Origin: Saccharibacillus brassicae | Lineage (GTDB): Bacteria > Bacillota > Bacilli > Paenibacillales > Paenibacillaceae | Assembly: GCF_006542275.1 (NCBI RefSeq) | Contig: NZ_CP041217.1 | Span: 5,272,501 to 5,336,500 of the forward strand | Direction: 5' to 3' | Length of the DNA stretch: 64,000 bases | Part shown: piece after piece, positions 35,038-43,177 of the stretch | Layout: the number at the start of each line of letters is the position of its first letter | How positions within the stretch are numbered: position 1 is the first letter of the stretch | Notes under the pieces: generated by a model | Told to the model about the DNA's origin: nothing | Databases searched by the model: none | What the model saw: the letters and a program-made list of their open reading frames with translations, nothing else | Position numbers and translations under genes: made by a program

Positions 35038-35591
35038 CGCAGTTCCTCCTTGCTCTTGACATAGCCGGGCATACCATAATCCAGCAGATCCGGGTTTACT
35101 CTCAACTTCGCAAGTCCTGCCGCCAGTCTCGATTTGCACGTGCCGAGCGGGATGTCGAGCGTCTCCGCGGCTTCCTTGAGCGGAATTTCCGCATAATAAT
35201 GCAGCAGAATCACTTCGCGGCTCTTGCGCGGCAGTCGGCCGACGGCATGCCACAGTTCCAGCTGCCGTTCGTTCAGCAGCGCGACCGCTTCGGCTGTCCG
35301 TTCCGCCGCTCGGTCCGGTACCTGCCCGAACAACGTCTGCCATTTCAATTTGCGGTAATGGCTGCGCGCCAGGTTCACGGAAATACGCGCCAGCCAGGGC
35401 CGAACCGCTGCGTCGTCTGCCGCTTCGCCGCGATACTGATCGTATTTGCGGAAAGCGCGGATAAACGTCTCCTGGGTCAGATCGTCCGCGAGCGCTTTGG
35501 ATTTGGTCAGCGCCAGCAAAATGCCGAATACCGCTTTCGAATGCCGCTCGAACAGCCGCCTGGCCTCTTCCGAGCTTAACGCCTCGTTCAT
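35034..35591 (-). CDS. ECF-type RNA polymerase sigma factor
   Basis: 185 residues. Region 2 includes ALADDLTQETFIRAFRKYDQYRG (about 33-55) and region 4 is PLKEAAETLDIPLGTCKSRLAAGLAKLR (about 140-167). The start is ATG 35591, preceded by AAAAGGAGGGG. It is coupled to the DUF4179 gene. The upstream region holds dif-like site B about 85 bp before the start. Second ECF pair in this window; its sequence differs clearly from that at 9168. Confidence 0.85.
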   Translation of the reverse strand: MNEALSSEEARRLFERHSKAVFGILLALTKSKALADDLTQETFIRAFRKYDQYRGEAADDAAVRPWLARISVNLARSHYRKLKWQTLFGQVPDRAAERTAEAVALLNERQLELWHAVGRLPRKSREVILLHYYAEIPLKEAAETLDIPLGTCKSRLAAGLAKLRVNPDLLDYGMPGYVKSKEELR

Positions 35592-35676
35592 AGTGTCCCC
35601 TCCTTTTGTCTGACCCGTATACGCTTTGAATCGGGATCGAGTTCGCTTTTTCAAAAAAATGATTTTGCGAGCCGTT

Positions 35677-35704
35677 AGTTTACCGTAATATTATTATGTA
35701 ACTA
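35677..35704 (-). other. dif-like Xer recombination site B (inverted)
   Basis: Read on the minus strand: left arm TAGTTACATAA, centre TAATAT, right arm TACGGTAAACT. The left arm has the CATAA end shared with the other sites; the right arm keeps GTAAACT but has three changes. Orientation is opposite to sites A, C, D and E. It lies upstream of the ECF sigma gene. Confidence 0.5.
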
Positions 35705-35711
35705 AAATTCA

Positions 35712-35747
35712 AAAAGTCCGCTGTCCGATTACCGGAAGCAGACTTTT
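35712..35747 (-). terminator. Terminator after the 2H phosphoesterase gene
   Basis: On the minus strand AAAAGTC-T-GCT pairs with AGC-G-GACTTTT, followed by TTTTTG. Confidence 0.6.
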
Positions 35748-35772
35748 CGCGTTCAACGTCATGGACCCGAAC

Positions 35773-35886
35773 TCACCCGAACGTTACGAAACCCATAGCC
35801 TTTTTGGCCGCCAGCAGCGTTTGACCTGCCTCTTCCGCCGCCCGCCGGGCTCCGCGTTTCAATATTTCCAACGTTCCGTTTACGTC
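35773..35886 (-). pseudogene. Remnant of a tRNA-synthetase C-terminus (TrpRS-like)
   Basis: A 37-codon open stretch without start encodes ILKRGARRAAEEAGQTLLAA followed by KKAMGFV. This is very like the last helix of tryptophanyl-tRNA synthetases (LxxGAxxARxxAxxTLxxVxxxMGF). It directly follows, and overlaps by a few bases in another frame, the end of the 2H phosphoesterase gene. The body of the synthetase is missing, so this looks like the scar of a deletion or insertion. Recognition is by eye only. Confidence 0.45.
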
Positions 35887-36545
35887 TTACTTCTCGTTCG
35901 CAGATCCGTATCATAATGCAGCATATCATTGAAAATAGCAAAAACCGGCTCCGTCATTTCGAATACAATCTCTTCGCGTCGGAGAAAATCCGTATATTCG
36001 CCGCTTATCCGCTGTGCGGTCGCTTCCTGCTGCGCGTCAAGTGCGGCAAGCCGATACGAAAAGGTCAGATGAAACGAATAATGATCGTGATCTTCGTGTC
36101 GAAGGCCCGCTGCCTGCGCCAACTGCTCGCGGTAAAGCGCGATACGCCGCGCATCGGACTCGGCAGCCGGTTCCAGCCGGATATTGCAATCTTCGCAGGC
36201 GTAAGCGCGCATCATGATCGGCCCCGGCTGGGTCGTCCGCTCGAAGGCCGATTGCAAATAGCGATCGACTTCGGCAAAAGAGGCATCCGGCGGCAAAAGC
36301 GCGGGCCACCTGGGCGTACCGCGATCAATCTCGCGGCAGAGTTTCAATACGGTCACGTGAAACGATTCATAGGGCAAAAAAGCATAACAGTTTGCAAGGC
36401 CGGAAGAGCGGAATCGTTGGCTCACTTCTTTGGCCAGCCGATATACGGCAAACCGGTCTTCGCGAATGAAGCTAATGACCGTATTGCCCGGATAAGGCTT
36501 GGCTTGCCCGTCGGGATCGAACTTGAGGCTTGTTTCGTGTGGCAT
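35880..36545 (-). CDS. DUF1868 / 2H phosphoesterase-like protein
   Basis: 221 residues with two HxT motifs, H63-x-T65 in SFHVTVL and H159-x-T161 in SFHLTFSY, the hallmark of the 2H phosphoesterase fold (2'-5' RNA ligase and cyclic phosphodiesterase relatives). Length and the start (GNTVISFI) suit the DUF1868 branch. It probably opens cyclic or 2'-5' phosphodiester bonds; the substrate is unknown. AGGAGG lies 9 nt before ATG 36545. Confidence 0.75.
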   Translation of the reverse strand: MPHETSLKFDPDGQAKPYPGNTVISFIREDRFAVYRLAKEVSQRFRSSGLANCYAFLPYESFHVTVLKLCREIDRGTPRWPALLPPDASFAEVDRYLQSAFERTTQPGPIMMRAYACEDCNIRLEPAAESDARRIALYREQLAQAAGLRHEDHDHYSFHLTFSYRLAALDAQQEATAQRISGEYTDFLRREEIVFEMTEPVFAIFNDMLHYDTDLRTRSKT

Positions 36546-36586
36546 GCATACATCCTCCTCGCTCCGGAAAAAGTTTCGGATTGTTA

Positions 36587-38275
36587 CTAACGCTGCTGCC
36601 GATATACAAACAAAATGGCCGCGGTCGATACGAGCATGATCAGCACCGAATAGACAAAGCTTAACATTTGCGCTTGAGGGTCCGCTTCAGGAGAAGTGGC
36701 TGCATGCAGCACGACGCCCAGCGGCTGATAGAACGGATGGAATAAAAAGACGGACAGATCGTATTCGGCCAGCAACCCGATAAAGTTCAGCAGAAACACG
36801 GACAGCACAAGCGGAAGCAAAATCGGGAACAGCACTTTCCAGTACAGACTCCACGCCGAAGCTCCCAGATTTTTGGCGGCTTCTTCCAGCGTTCCGTCCA
36901 TACCGGCGTAAGCGGCTTTGATCATGCGCAGCGTGAACGGGGTCACCAGAATCAGGTAGCCGATGCCCAATAGATACACCGTTCCCGTCAACACCGTACC
37001 GCCGACGAGCGGATTGGAACGATTGAAAGTCATGAGCAGCCCGAGCGCGATCAGCGTAGACGGCAGAAACCACGGGATTTGCAGCGCAAATTCGATGCCT
37101 TCCGTCCAGCGATTGCTCTGCTTCGTAATCAACCTCCCGATCCACAGCATGAGCAGCACGATAACCAAACTCGCGGCGGCCGCATACCCGATACTGGTGA
37201 ACAGAGGCTGAATGCCCGCTACCGATTCGAACACGGCTTGGTAATGGTCCAGCGAAAAATGGCTCGGGTCGAACACTCCGGCGTACAGGTCGGTTACCGG
37301 CATAAAAGAGAAGCCGATCACGGCGAGCAGCGGCGCGATTTGAACGACAGCGATCAGATGCGCGGCGACCGTAACCGCGATACGCACCCGCGGAGAACGA
37401 ATCGTTTGTTTGACCAGATTCGTTTTCACTTTGGATACGGACAAGTACTGCCCCTTTTTTTCGATCCGAATCGAAATGAGCAAAGCGACCACGGTGATGC
37501 AGCCGAGAAAAATAGCGAGTACGGCCGCATAATTCCGGGTCGTTAACGTCTGCGAAAACGAATAAATCAATGTGTTGATCGTCTCGAAGTGCGGCCCTCC
37601 CAAAATCTGCGGGGTAGCCAGCGCGGAAATGCCGCCAATAAAAGCGATGATCGAGGCCGCCAACAAAGCCGGCTTCAGACACGGCAGCACGATTTTCGTC
37701 AATACTTTCAATTTGCCTGCTCCGATATTGCGCGCCGCTTCGATCGTCTGGTTGTCGATCGAACGGAGCGAATTGCGTACAAACAAAATATAGGTAGAAG
37801 TGCCGGCAAAAGTCAACTCGATCAACACTGCCCAAAAACCTTGAAACCAGGAGGTCGGCAGCCCCGGAACGAGCGCCGTGACAAATCCTTTGCTGCCGTA
37901 CAAAAAGTTGTAAGCCATGACAAGCACCATTCCGTTGCAAATAAGCGGGGAATGATAAGCGATCGCCAACCAGCGGCTGCCTTTGATATGGAAATAGTCC
38001 AGCACCAGAATTTGAAACAAACCGAGTACGGCTACCGTAACCGTCAGGCTGCCGCCCAGCAGAAGCGAGTTGCCCAGACTGCCCATCGCGCGGTCGGAAG
38101 CCACAATATTCAGGATCGGCTTCGGATCGAACAGCCCTTGAGGCATCATCGTCGTATGGATCAACGATAAATTCGGATAGACGAGAAAGGTGAAGATCGC
38201 CCAGAGAAGGCCGAGACTTAGACCGATCGGCACGATCGCTCGCTGCGGCCGATAACGAATCGACTTCTTGTTCAT
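36587..38275 (-). CDS. ABC importer permease, two fused transmembrane domains (Fe3+/AEP type)
   Basis: 562 residues with about twelve helices: two BPD_transp_1 units in one chain. The EAA-type ATPase-docking loops are TIEAARNIGAGKLKVLTKIVLPCLKPAL in the first half and TLEEAAKNLGASAWSLYWKVLFPILLP in the second. Fused permeases of this kind serve ferric iron, 2-aminoethylphosphonate or related anion importers. It overlaps the ATPase gene by 4 nt and is last in the operon PP2C-like, receptor, ATPase, permease. Confidence 0.86.
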   Translation of the reverse strand: MNKKSIRYRPQRAIVPIGLSLGLLWAIFTFLVYPNLSLIHTTMMPQGLFDPKPILNIVASDRAMGSLGNSLLLGGSLTVTVAVLGLFQILVLDYFHIKGSRWLAIAYHSPLICNGMVLVMAYNFLYGSKGFVTALVPGLPTSWFQGFWAVLIELTFAGTSTYILFVRNSLRSIDNQTIEAARNIGAGKLKVLTKIVLPCLKPALLAASIIAFIGGISALATPQILGGPHFETINTLIYSFSQTLTTRNYAAVLAIFLGCITVVALLISIRIEKKGQYLSVSKVKTNLVKQTIRSPRVRIAVTVAAHLIAVVQIAPLLAVIGFSFMPVTDLYAGVFDPSHFSLDHYQAVFESVAGIQPLFTSIGYAAAASLVIVLLMLWIGRLITKQSNRWTEGIEFALQIPWFLPSTLIALGLLMTFNRSNPLVGGTVLTGTVYLLGIGYLILVTPFTLRMIKAAYAGMDGTLEEAAKNLGASAWSLYWKVLFPILLPLVLSVFLLNFIGLLAEYDLSVFLFHPFYQPLGVVLHAATSPEADPQAQMLSFVYSVLIMLVSTAAILFVYRQQR

Positions 38276-39306
38276 GGCGCATGCCGATCCGTGAACCGGA
38301 TCAGATCGCTTTTGCCGATGTACAGCCGTTTGCGATCGCCTCTCCGTATGGCCGGGTCGACTTCGTTGGATAGGCAGCCGATCTGTTCGTCGTCTACGCG
38401 GAAGATGCGCTTGACGTTCAATCCGTAAAATTCCTCGATCTCGAATTCGGCATCCAGTACATAATAATCAGCCGCCAGCCGCTCGGGAATCCGTTCTTTG
38501 ACATGTTCGGCACGTACATAAGCCCGCTCCCGGGAGTGAAGTTCGAAATCGGCGTTCGACTGCTTGAGCCGGGCGACCGTGGACGGATGCAGCCGATTGG
38601 CTTCGCCGATAAAGTCGACCACGAATTCGGAGGCCGGGCGGTAATAGATGTCGTGCGGCGTGCCGACCTGTTCGATCGCACCCGCATTGAATACGGCGAT
38701 CCGGTCCGAGAGAATCAGGGCTTCTTCCTGGTCGTGGGTGACGTAGACCATCGTGACGCCGGAAGCGGCCTGAATTCGTTTCAACTCGCCGCGCAGCTTT
38801 TTGCGCAGTCGGGCATCCAGATTGGAGAGCGGCTCATCCAGCACGATAATGTCCGGATTGAGCGCCAGCGTACGCGCGATGGCTACCCGCTGCTGCTGTC
38901 CGCCGGACAATTCGGTTATCGGCTTGTCCAACTGCTCGTCTGTCAGGTTAACCAGATGCGCGACCTCTTCCAGTCTGGTGCGAATCCGGTCTTTGGGCCA
39001 TTTCTGTTCTTTCAGACCGAACACGATATTTTGTTTGACGGTCATCGTCGGGAATAACGCATAGTTTTGAAAAACCATGCCGATCTTCCGCTGTTCGACC
39101 GGCATATGCGTAATATCGATTCCGTTTACGTGAATGCTTCCCTGCGTCGGTACAAGGAATCCGGTAATCGCTTTTAAAGTCGTCGTTTTGCCGCAGCCGG
39201 AAGGACCCAAAAAGGTGAAAAATTCGCCTTTTCGGATATCCAGCGACAGATTTTGAACGACCGCTTTGCGATTGAATCCGATTTCGAGCCCGTCAAGCCG
39301 GATCAT
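38272..39306 (-). CDS. ABC importer ATPase (PotA/FbpC-like)
   Basis: 344 residues. Walker A GPSGCGKTT (34-42), Q-loop in GMVFQNYALFPTMTV, signature LSGGQQQRVAIAR, Walker B IIVLDEPLSNLD, H-loop YVTHDQ. A C-terminal TOBE-like regulatory region follows (about 240-344). I chose ATG 39306 (GGGGGCGAAG upstream); an ATG eight codons earlier at 39330 overlaps the receptor stop codon by 4 nt and could be used by coupling. It drives the fused permease. Confidence 0.88.
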   Translation of the reverse strand: MIRLDGLEIGFNRKAVVQNLSLDIRKGEFFTFLGPSGCGKTTTLKAITGFLVPTQGSIHVNGIDITHMPVEQRKIGMVFQNYALFPTMTVKQNIVFGLKEQKWPKDRIRTRLEEVAHLVNLTDEQLDKPITELSGGQQQRVAIARTLALNPDIIVLDEPLSNLDARLRKKLRGELKRIQAASGVTMVYVTHDQEEALILSDRIAVFNAGAIEQVGTPHDIYYRPASEFVVDFIGEANRLHPSTVARLKQSNADFELHSRERAYVRAEHVKERIPERLAADYYVLDAEFEIEEFYGLNVKRIFRVDDEQIGCLSNEVDPAIRRGDRKRLYIGKSDLIRFTDRHAP

Positions 39307-39326
39307 CTCTTCGCCCCCGTTCGGAT

Positions 39327-40451
39327 TCATTGGATGTATTCCAGTTGGATTTTGGCTGTCCATTGATCCATCATCGAATTGACGTACTCCCAATCCGCGT
39401 CCTGCGGTTTCGTTTTTTGCAAGACCGTTTGCATAAACGGATCGATTTGCGCCTGCGCTTGTTCGTTGACGACGAGGCTGCCGTATCGGGAAGCGTAATC
39501 GCCCATCGGTTTGGCGCTGCCGAGCCAGTCGGCAAAACGGATCGATTCTTCCACGGCGGCGGAATTGCCGCTTCGGATCACGCCGAGTTGATTCGTATTC
39601 GTCGGTTCCCCGGTCCGGCTGTACAGAATCAGCGGTTCCATTTGATACGTATCGATAAACGATTTGAGGCCGGAAGCGTAAATGTAAGAGATCGGAATTT
39701 TTCCGTCGACCAGATTTTGCGCTTCTTTTTCGCTTTTGGGCGTTGCATAGCCGTGTGCGAAATACTGCTTGATCGCTTCCCAGCCGGCCGCGGAAACGCC
39801 AAGTTCGCCGGCCGGATCGAGATATTGGGCCAGAATGCCGCCGATCACGGCGCGGTTGGTCGTACCGCCAAAGTCTGTCGGAACCGCGTATTTGCCTTGG
39901 AACTGCGGGTTTTCCCATAAATCCTGATAGCTTGTCGGCGCGGATGCTGATGTATACAATTTCGGATTGGCGATCAGCAGTTTGGGCTGAAGTTCATAAG
40001 ACCAGCTGTAATCGCTGCGAGGGACGCTTCCGTCGATTTGATCCGCCCACCGAGGCTTCCACGGTTCCAGCGCATGGGCATCCTGCATGGATTTGAACAT
40101 CGTATCGGCCGGACCCCAGACTACGTTCAGGGTCGGATTATTGACTTCGCCGATGACGCGCGCCGTCAGATCGCCTCCGCCGAGTCCGACCAGCGTAATA
40201 TCGAATCCCGCTTCTTTGGCGGCGGCTGCCAACCATTGGTCCCGTCCGTCCCCCATATTGTTCGTTGCCACGATAATCGGTTGTCCGGTCGGCTGTTGGG
40301 CCAAAATGTCGGCCATGTTCCGCTCGGGCGACGCATTGGTCGCGCCGGCGGCCGCGCCGCCCGGCGCCGGGCCGGCTGTCGGTGCGCATGCCGTCAATAC
40401 GAGACCCCACATAAGCAGCATGACACTTAACGAAAGCTTTAAAGTTCTCAC
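39327..40451 (-). CDS. ABC importer substrate-binding lipoprotein
   Basis: 374 residues with a lipoprotein signal peptide ending LVLTAC. A Gly/Ala/Pro linker leads to a class-II periplasmic-binding fold of the ferric-iron/AEP/thiamine group; the block VVWGPADTMFKSMQDAHALEPW is typical of that group (compare VVxSGGxxxLxxxxExGxLxPY). No iron-binding tyrosine pair near the C-terminus stands out, so iron is not the favoured ligand. The start is a GTG at 40451 with GAGGAAG upstream. It lies 13 nt after the PP2C-like gene. Confidence 0.82.
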   Translation of the reverse strand: MRTLKLSLSVMLLMWGLVLTACAPTAGPAPGGAAAGATNASPERNMADILAQQPTGQPIIVATNNMGDGRDQWLAAAAKEAGFDITLVGLGGGDLTARVIGEVNNPTLNVVWGPADTMFKSMQDAHALEPWKPRWADQIDGSVPRSDYSWSYELQPKLLIANPKLYTSASAPTSYQDLWENPQFQGKYAVPTDFGGTTNRAVIGGILAQYLDPAGELGVSAAGWEAIKQYFAHGYATPKSEKEAQNLVDGKIPISYIYASGLKSFIDTYQMEPLILYSRTGEPTNTNQLGVIRSGNSAAVEESIRFADWLGSAKPMGDYASRYGSLVVNEQAQAQIDPFMQTVLQKTKPQDADWEYVNSMMDQWTAKIQLEYIQ

Positions 40452-40464
40452 GTTAATCTTCCTC

Positions 40465-41277
40465 TCAAATTTGGAATTTGACGTACGTTCGATCGTCGAA
40501 GCTTCCGGCCTGCGCGGTTCTGCCTTTGGTGGAACGATACTGTTTGTAGCACAGCGGATCTTCCCGAAGCTGCTTTTGCAAACGATCTTCGGTCTGTTCA
40601 AGGGTGGATTCGAGCCAGGGATAACCGTCGCTGGCCAACACGATCTCGTGCGGTTCTTCGTCCAACTGGAAAATACGCAGCAGGCGCTCCGGAACCGGTT
40701 CTCCGTTCAGCACGGCATACCCGTAATCCGGGATATTGCGATTGGCGAACCGGCACGCTTGCTGAATCCACGGCAAGATAAAGGATCGGCCCTCGTCTTC
40801 GCCAGTCGGCGGGTCGTTCGGGTCGTTTGATCGAGACTCGTGCAGCGTCAGGATCAGACTGCGCATTTCGGACAACACGCTGTCGCTTTTTTTGGGATTT
40901 TCATGATGCCGACCGTCAATCAGAAGCTGGCAATCTCCGATCAACCAGATTTGTCGGTAATGACGGGAATAAACAGCGGCGACCGCTTGAAATTGTTGTT
41001 CGTAAGGACGAAGAGGAGACAGCGAACGCCATTTTTCCAGAAAATCCTCGTTCACCGCATCCACGAATTGATAGACGGTCGTTTGAGGCGGCAGCTGTTT
41101 AATCCGCTGGCGCACCATTTCCATCGCAAGTCGGCCTGACGTTTTTTCGTCGTAACGCATCGGTATTTTGCTCGTTACGCCATCGACCACAGCGATAAAA
41201 TGATCGGTGACGACCAGGGCATCTTCGTTGGCTTCTTTTTGATTTTTGCTCACGCTGGTGTGTTGGATAATGTGGAT
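40465..41277 (-). CDS. PP2C-like protein phosphatase family protein in the ABC operon
   Basis: About 270 residues. Metal-binding aspartates of a PP2C fold are visible in NEDALVVTDHFIAVVDGVTS, in IGDCQLL and in IVLASDGYPW, and SFDDRTYV is at the C-terminus. No canonical start lies near the AAGGAG at 41290-41285; it is followed by ATC ATC CAC ATT ATC. The likely initiator is ATC at 41277 (7-nt spacing) or 41280, by analogy with relatives that begin close to IIQHTS. The in-frame ATG at 41358 lies upstream of a -10-like TACAAT and is unlikely. First gene of the transporter operon. Role unknown: signalling phosphatase or enzyme on the transported compound. Confidence 0.66.
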   Translation of the reverse strand: MHIIQHTSVSKNQKEANEDALVVTDHFIAVVDGVTSKIPMRYDEKTSGRLAMEMVRQRIKQLPPQTTVYQFVDAVNEDFLEKWRSLSPLRPYEQQFQAVAAVYSRHYRQIWLIGDCQLLIDGRHHENPKKSDSVLSEMRSLILTLHESRSNDPNDPPTGEDEGRSFILPWIQQACRFANRNIPDYGYAVLNGEPVPERLLRIFQLDEEPHEIVLASDGYPWLESTLEQTEDRLQKQLREDPLCYKQYRSTKGRTAQAGSFDDRTYVKFQI

Positions 41278-41496
41278 GATAGGGCTCCTTTCCGGTCGCG
41301 GCCTGTTTGGTTTTGCCTCTGTATTGTAGCTCCGCCGCTTCGCGAAGGGCATGTTCAAACCTCTTCGAAAGATTGCAATTCGTCTTTTGGACGCGGCGGA
41401 GTCGAATTCATCAAAAAATGACGTTTGCCTTCATCGCAATTTACGTATAACAGGTATAGTTGGGAGTGCCACGAAACGATAAAGACGGAGGAGGTC

Positions 41497-42387
41497 ATGA
41501 ACCTGAAGATGATCCCTACTGCGTATGCCAAGAAGCCGAGCATGGAACAACGCGACTATCAGATTCATTACAATCGCGATACCGCGCTCACCCCGTTGAA
41601 AAGCCGGTTAAAAAGCCACGTTCATCCGCATTACGAACTGTATTTTCTAATATCCGGCCAGGTGAATTACCATGTGGACCCACACCGGTTTGCGCTGAAA
41701 TCTGGAGATATGATCTTGATTCGTCCGGGCCAGCCGCATCACGCGGAACTGATTCAGTCGAAAGATCCGTATGAGCGTTATATCTTGTGGCTGCACCCCT
41801 CTTATTTGGAAAATAGCTCGACGGAATCAACCGATTTGCAGATTGCTTTCAAAAGTATTAATTTTCAAGACAGCCATTTGAGCCTGAGCGGCGATATGAT
41901 CGTGCTGCTGGACAATTTGCTGCATCGGATCTGGGTCCAATCGCAGTTGCAGGAGTACGGAGCCGACCTGCTGGCCCGCATTTACATCAAAGAACTGCTC
42001 ATCATAGTAGCCCGCGCCAAGTTGAACGATCCACCCTGCGAACGATCCAAGCCTTTGAACAATGAGAAATTGCTCGCCGAGACGCTGGACTATATCCATG
42101 CACATATTCACGAAGCGATGACGGTTGAGCATATTGCGAATCATTTGTTTGTCAGCCGGTCGTTTTTATCGAAAATGTTTACCGCAAACATGAACATCTC
42201 GCTGCATAAATATATCGTCCAAAAAAAGATGAGCTTTGCCAAACAGGAACTGCTGTCCGGGGAGTCCATTCATCTCATTTGCGAAAAATTCGGCTTCGGG
42301 GATTACAGCACCTTCTATCGGGCTTTTCAACGCGAGTTCGGCATGTCGCCGCGGCTGTACGTGCAAAGTATGAAGGATGTCCGGTAA
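41497..42387 (+). CDS. AraC-family regulator with N-terminal cupin
   Basis: 296 residues. The N-terminal cupin-like sensor (HVHPHYELYFLISGQVNYHVD, then DMILIRPGQPHHAELI) precedes two helix-turn-helix motifs (MTVEHIANHLFVSRSFLSKMFTANM and IHLICEKFGFGDYSTFYRAFQREFGMSP). GGAGGAGG precedes ATG 41497. It is divergent from the PP2C/ABC operon over about 220 bp and is very probably its regulator, with the ligand bound by the cupin. Confidence 0.86.
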   Translation: MNLKMIPTAYAKKPSMEQRDYQIHYNRDTALTPLKSRLKSHVHPHYELYFLISGQVNYHVDPHRFALKSGDMILIRPGQPHHAELIQSKDPYERYILWLHPSYLENSSTESTDLQIAFKSINFQDSHLSLSGDMIVLLDNLLHRIWVQSQLQEYGADLLARIYIKELLIIVARAKLNDPPCERSKPLNNEKLLAETLDYIHAHIHEAMTVEHIANHLFVSRSFLSKMFTANMNISLHKYIVQKKMSFAKQELLSGESIHLICEKFGFGDYSTFYRAFQREFGMSPRLYVQSMKDVR

Positions 42388-42439
42388 GACGGAATTCGTA
42401 TCGGAGTTTCCCGCCAGAATGTCTTCAGAAAAAAATGTG

Positions 42440-42467
42440 AAGTTTCATAATTATTATTATGTAAACT
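42440..42467 (+). other. dif-like Xer recombination site C
   Basis: 28 bp: left arm AAGTTTCATAA, centre TTATTA, right arm TTATGTAAACT. The best dif match of the five. It lies 53 bp after the AraC stop codon, in a place where no promoter is needed. Confidence 0.66.
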
Positions 42468-42609
42468 ACAAATCAGAGAAGCGCTGCGCTATTCGAGGCG
42501 GTTTTGGAGGAGGTCATTTTAAAGGGTTAAACTAGAAATTCGCTCATTAAAACCCTTCGATTAAGGTGGGAAAGGAGCCGGATTCCGATAAACTAATCGA
42601 TTTAAAAGG

Positions 42610-42645
42610 AAACAGCGTATAATTTATATTATACGCTGTTTTTTT
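42610..42645 (+). terminator. Perfect AT-rich terminator inside the cassette
   Basis: AAACAGCGTATAAT pairs perfectly with ATTATACGCTGTTT around a TTAT loop, followed by a T-run on the plus strand. The only plus-strand sequence before it and after site C is about 140 bp without a start codon. It would therefore end either AraC read-through or a small RNA. Confidence 0.78.
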
Positions 42646-42661
42646 AATACTTAAAAAGCTT

Positions 42662-42907
42662 CTAAATTGCAGATCGAAGGATCTTTATTCCCTCCTCGAA
42701 AACGGCTTTTAAACCCGCCAATTCGGCATCGGTCCAGCTTGAAGTGAACCGTTCCCCGTCTTTTCTCAAGCTTGGAGGATTGGTTCCGTAGAAAAGGCGG
42801 TCGTAAATGTATGAATTCTTTGCGTGATTTTCGCAAAAATTAACTCCGATCGAATAAGCGACATCGCCCATGATGTTCCAGAAATCGAGAAACTCGTTAC
42901 AGTCCAC
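42662..42907 (-). CDS. Small unknown cassette protein (81 aa)
   Basis: 81 residues, GTG start at 42907 with a weak AGGA upstream. Acidic, aromatic-rich (several Tyr, Phe, Trp) and helical, without signal peptide. Base composition is clearly lower in GC than in neighbouring genes, a sign of separate origin. A -10-like TATAAT for this gene falls within dif-like site D. Not recognised; small proteins in mobile cassettes are often immunity or toxin/antitoxin components, but nothing here proves that. Confidence 0.5.
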   Translation of the reverse strand: MDCNEFLDFWNIMGDVAYSIGVNFCENHAKNSYIYDRLFYGTNPPSLRKDGERFTSSWTDAELAGLKAVFEEGIKILRSAI

Positions 42908-42933
42908 GTATCCTGTCTTATGAATTCATTCTT

Positions 42934-42961
42934 CATGTACATAATTATAGTTATGTAAACT
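42934..42961 (+). other. dif-like Xer recombination site D
   Basis: 28 bp: left arm CATGTACATAA, centre TTATAG, right arm TTATGTAAACT. The two arms are near-perfect inverted repeats over TACATAA / TTATGTA. Same orientation as A, C and E. It lies 27 bp upstream of the 81-aa gene. Confidence 0.64.
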
Positions 42962-43177
42962 ATAATTATTCCTTGAAGGCCAAAAATAAAATTACGATAA
43001 ATTTAAAGCCGGTCTCCGATATGCGGAATAACGAATAAAGCGGATCTCTGTATTCTTGCATTTGCCTCCCCCGCTTCGTTCATTACGTACAGATATGCAC
43101 AAAAAAGACGAAGAGCCGCAGCTCTCCGCCTTCTCTATTCTTCTTTTCCGTGCCTCTAACCCTGTCCGAACCCCGGC

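Larger units (their letters stand above)
42440..42961. mobile_element. Putative dif-bounded cassette with one small gene
   Basis: Sites C and D lie in the same orientation 494 bp apart and share the identical right arm TTATGTAAACTA. Between them are a strong terminator, an 81-codon gene on the minus strand, and a stretch of about 140 bp with no ATG. The interior is visibly AT-richer than the flanking GC-rich genes. Recombination between direct sites would excise it as a circle of about 494 bp. Mobility is inferred. Confidence 0.42.

Noticed and set aside
35759-35941. 60-aa open frame on the minus strand
   Set aside because: No ribosome site, Arg/Gly-rich low-complexity product; the neighbouring frame gives the TrpRS-like tail instead.
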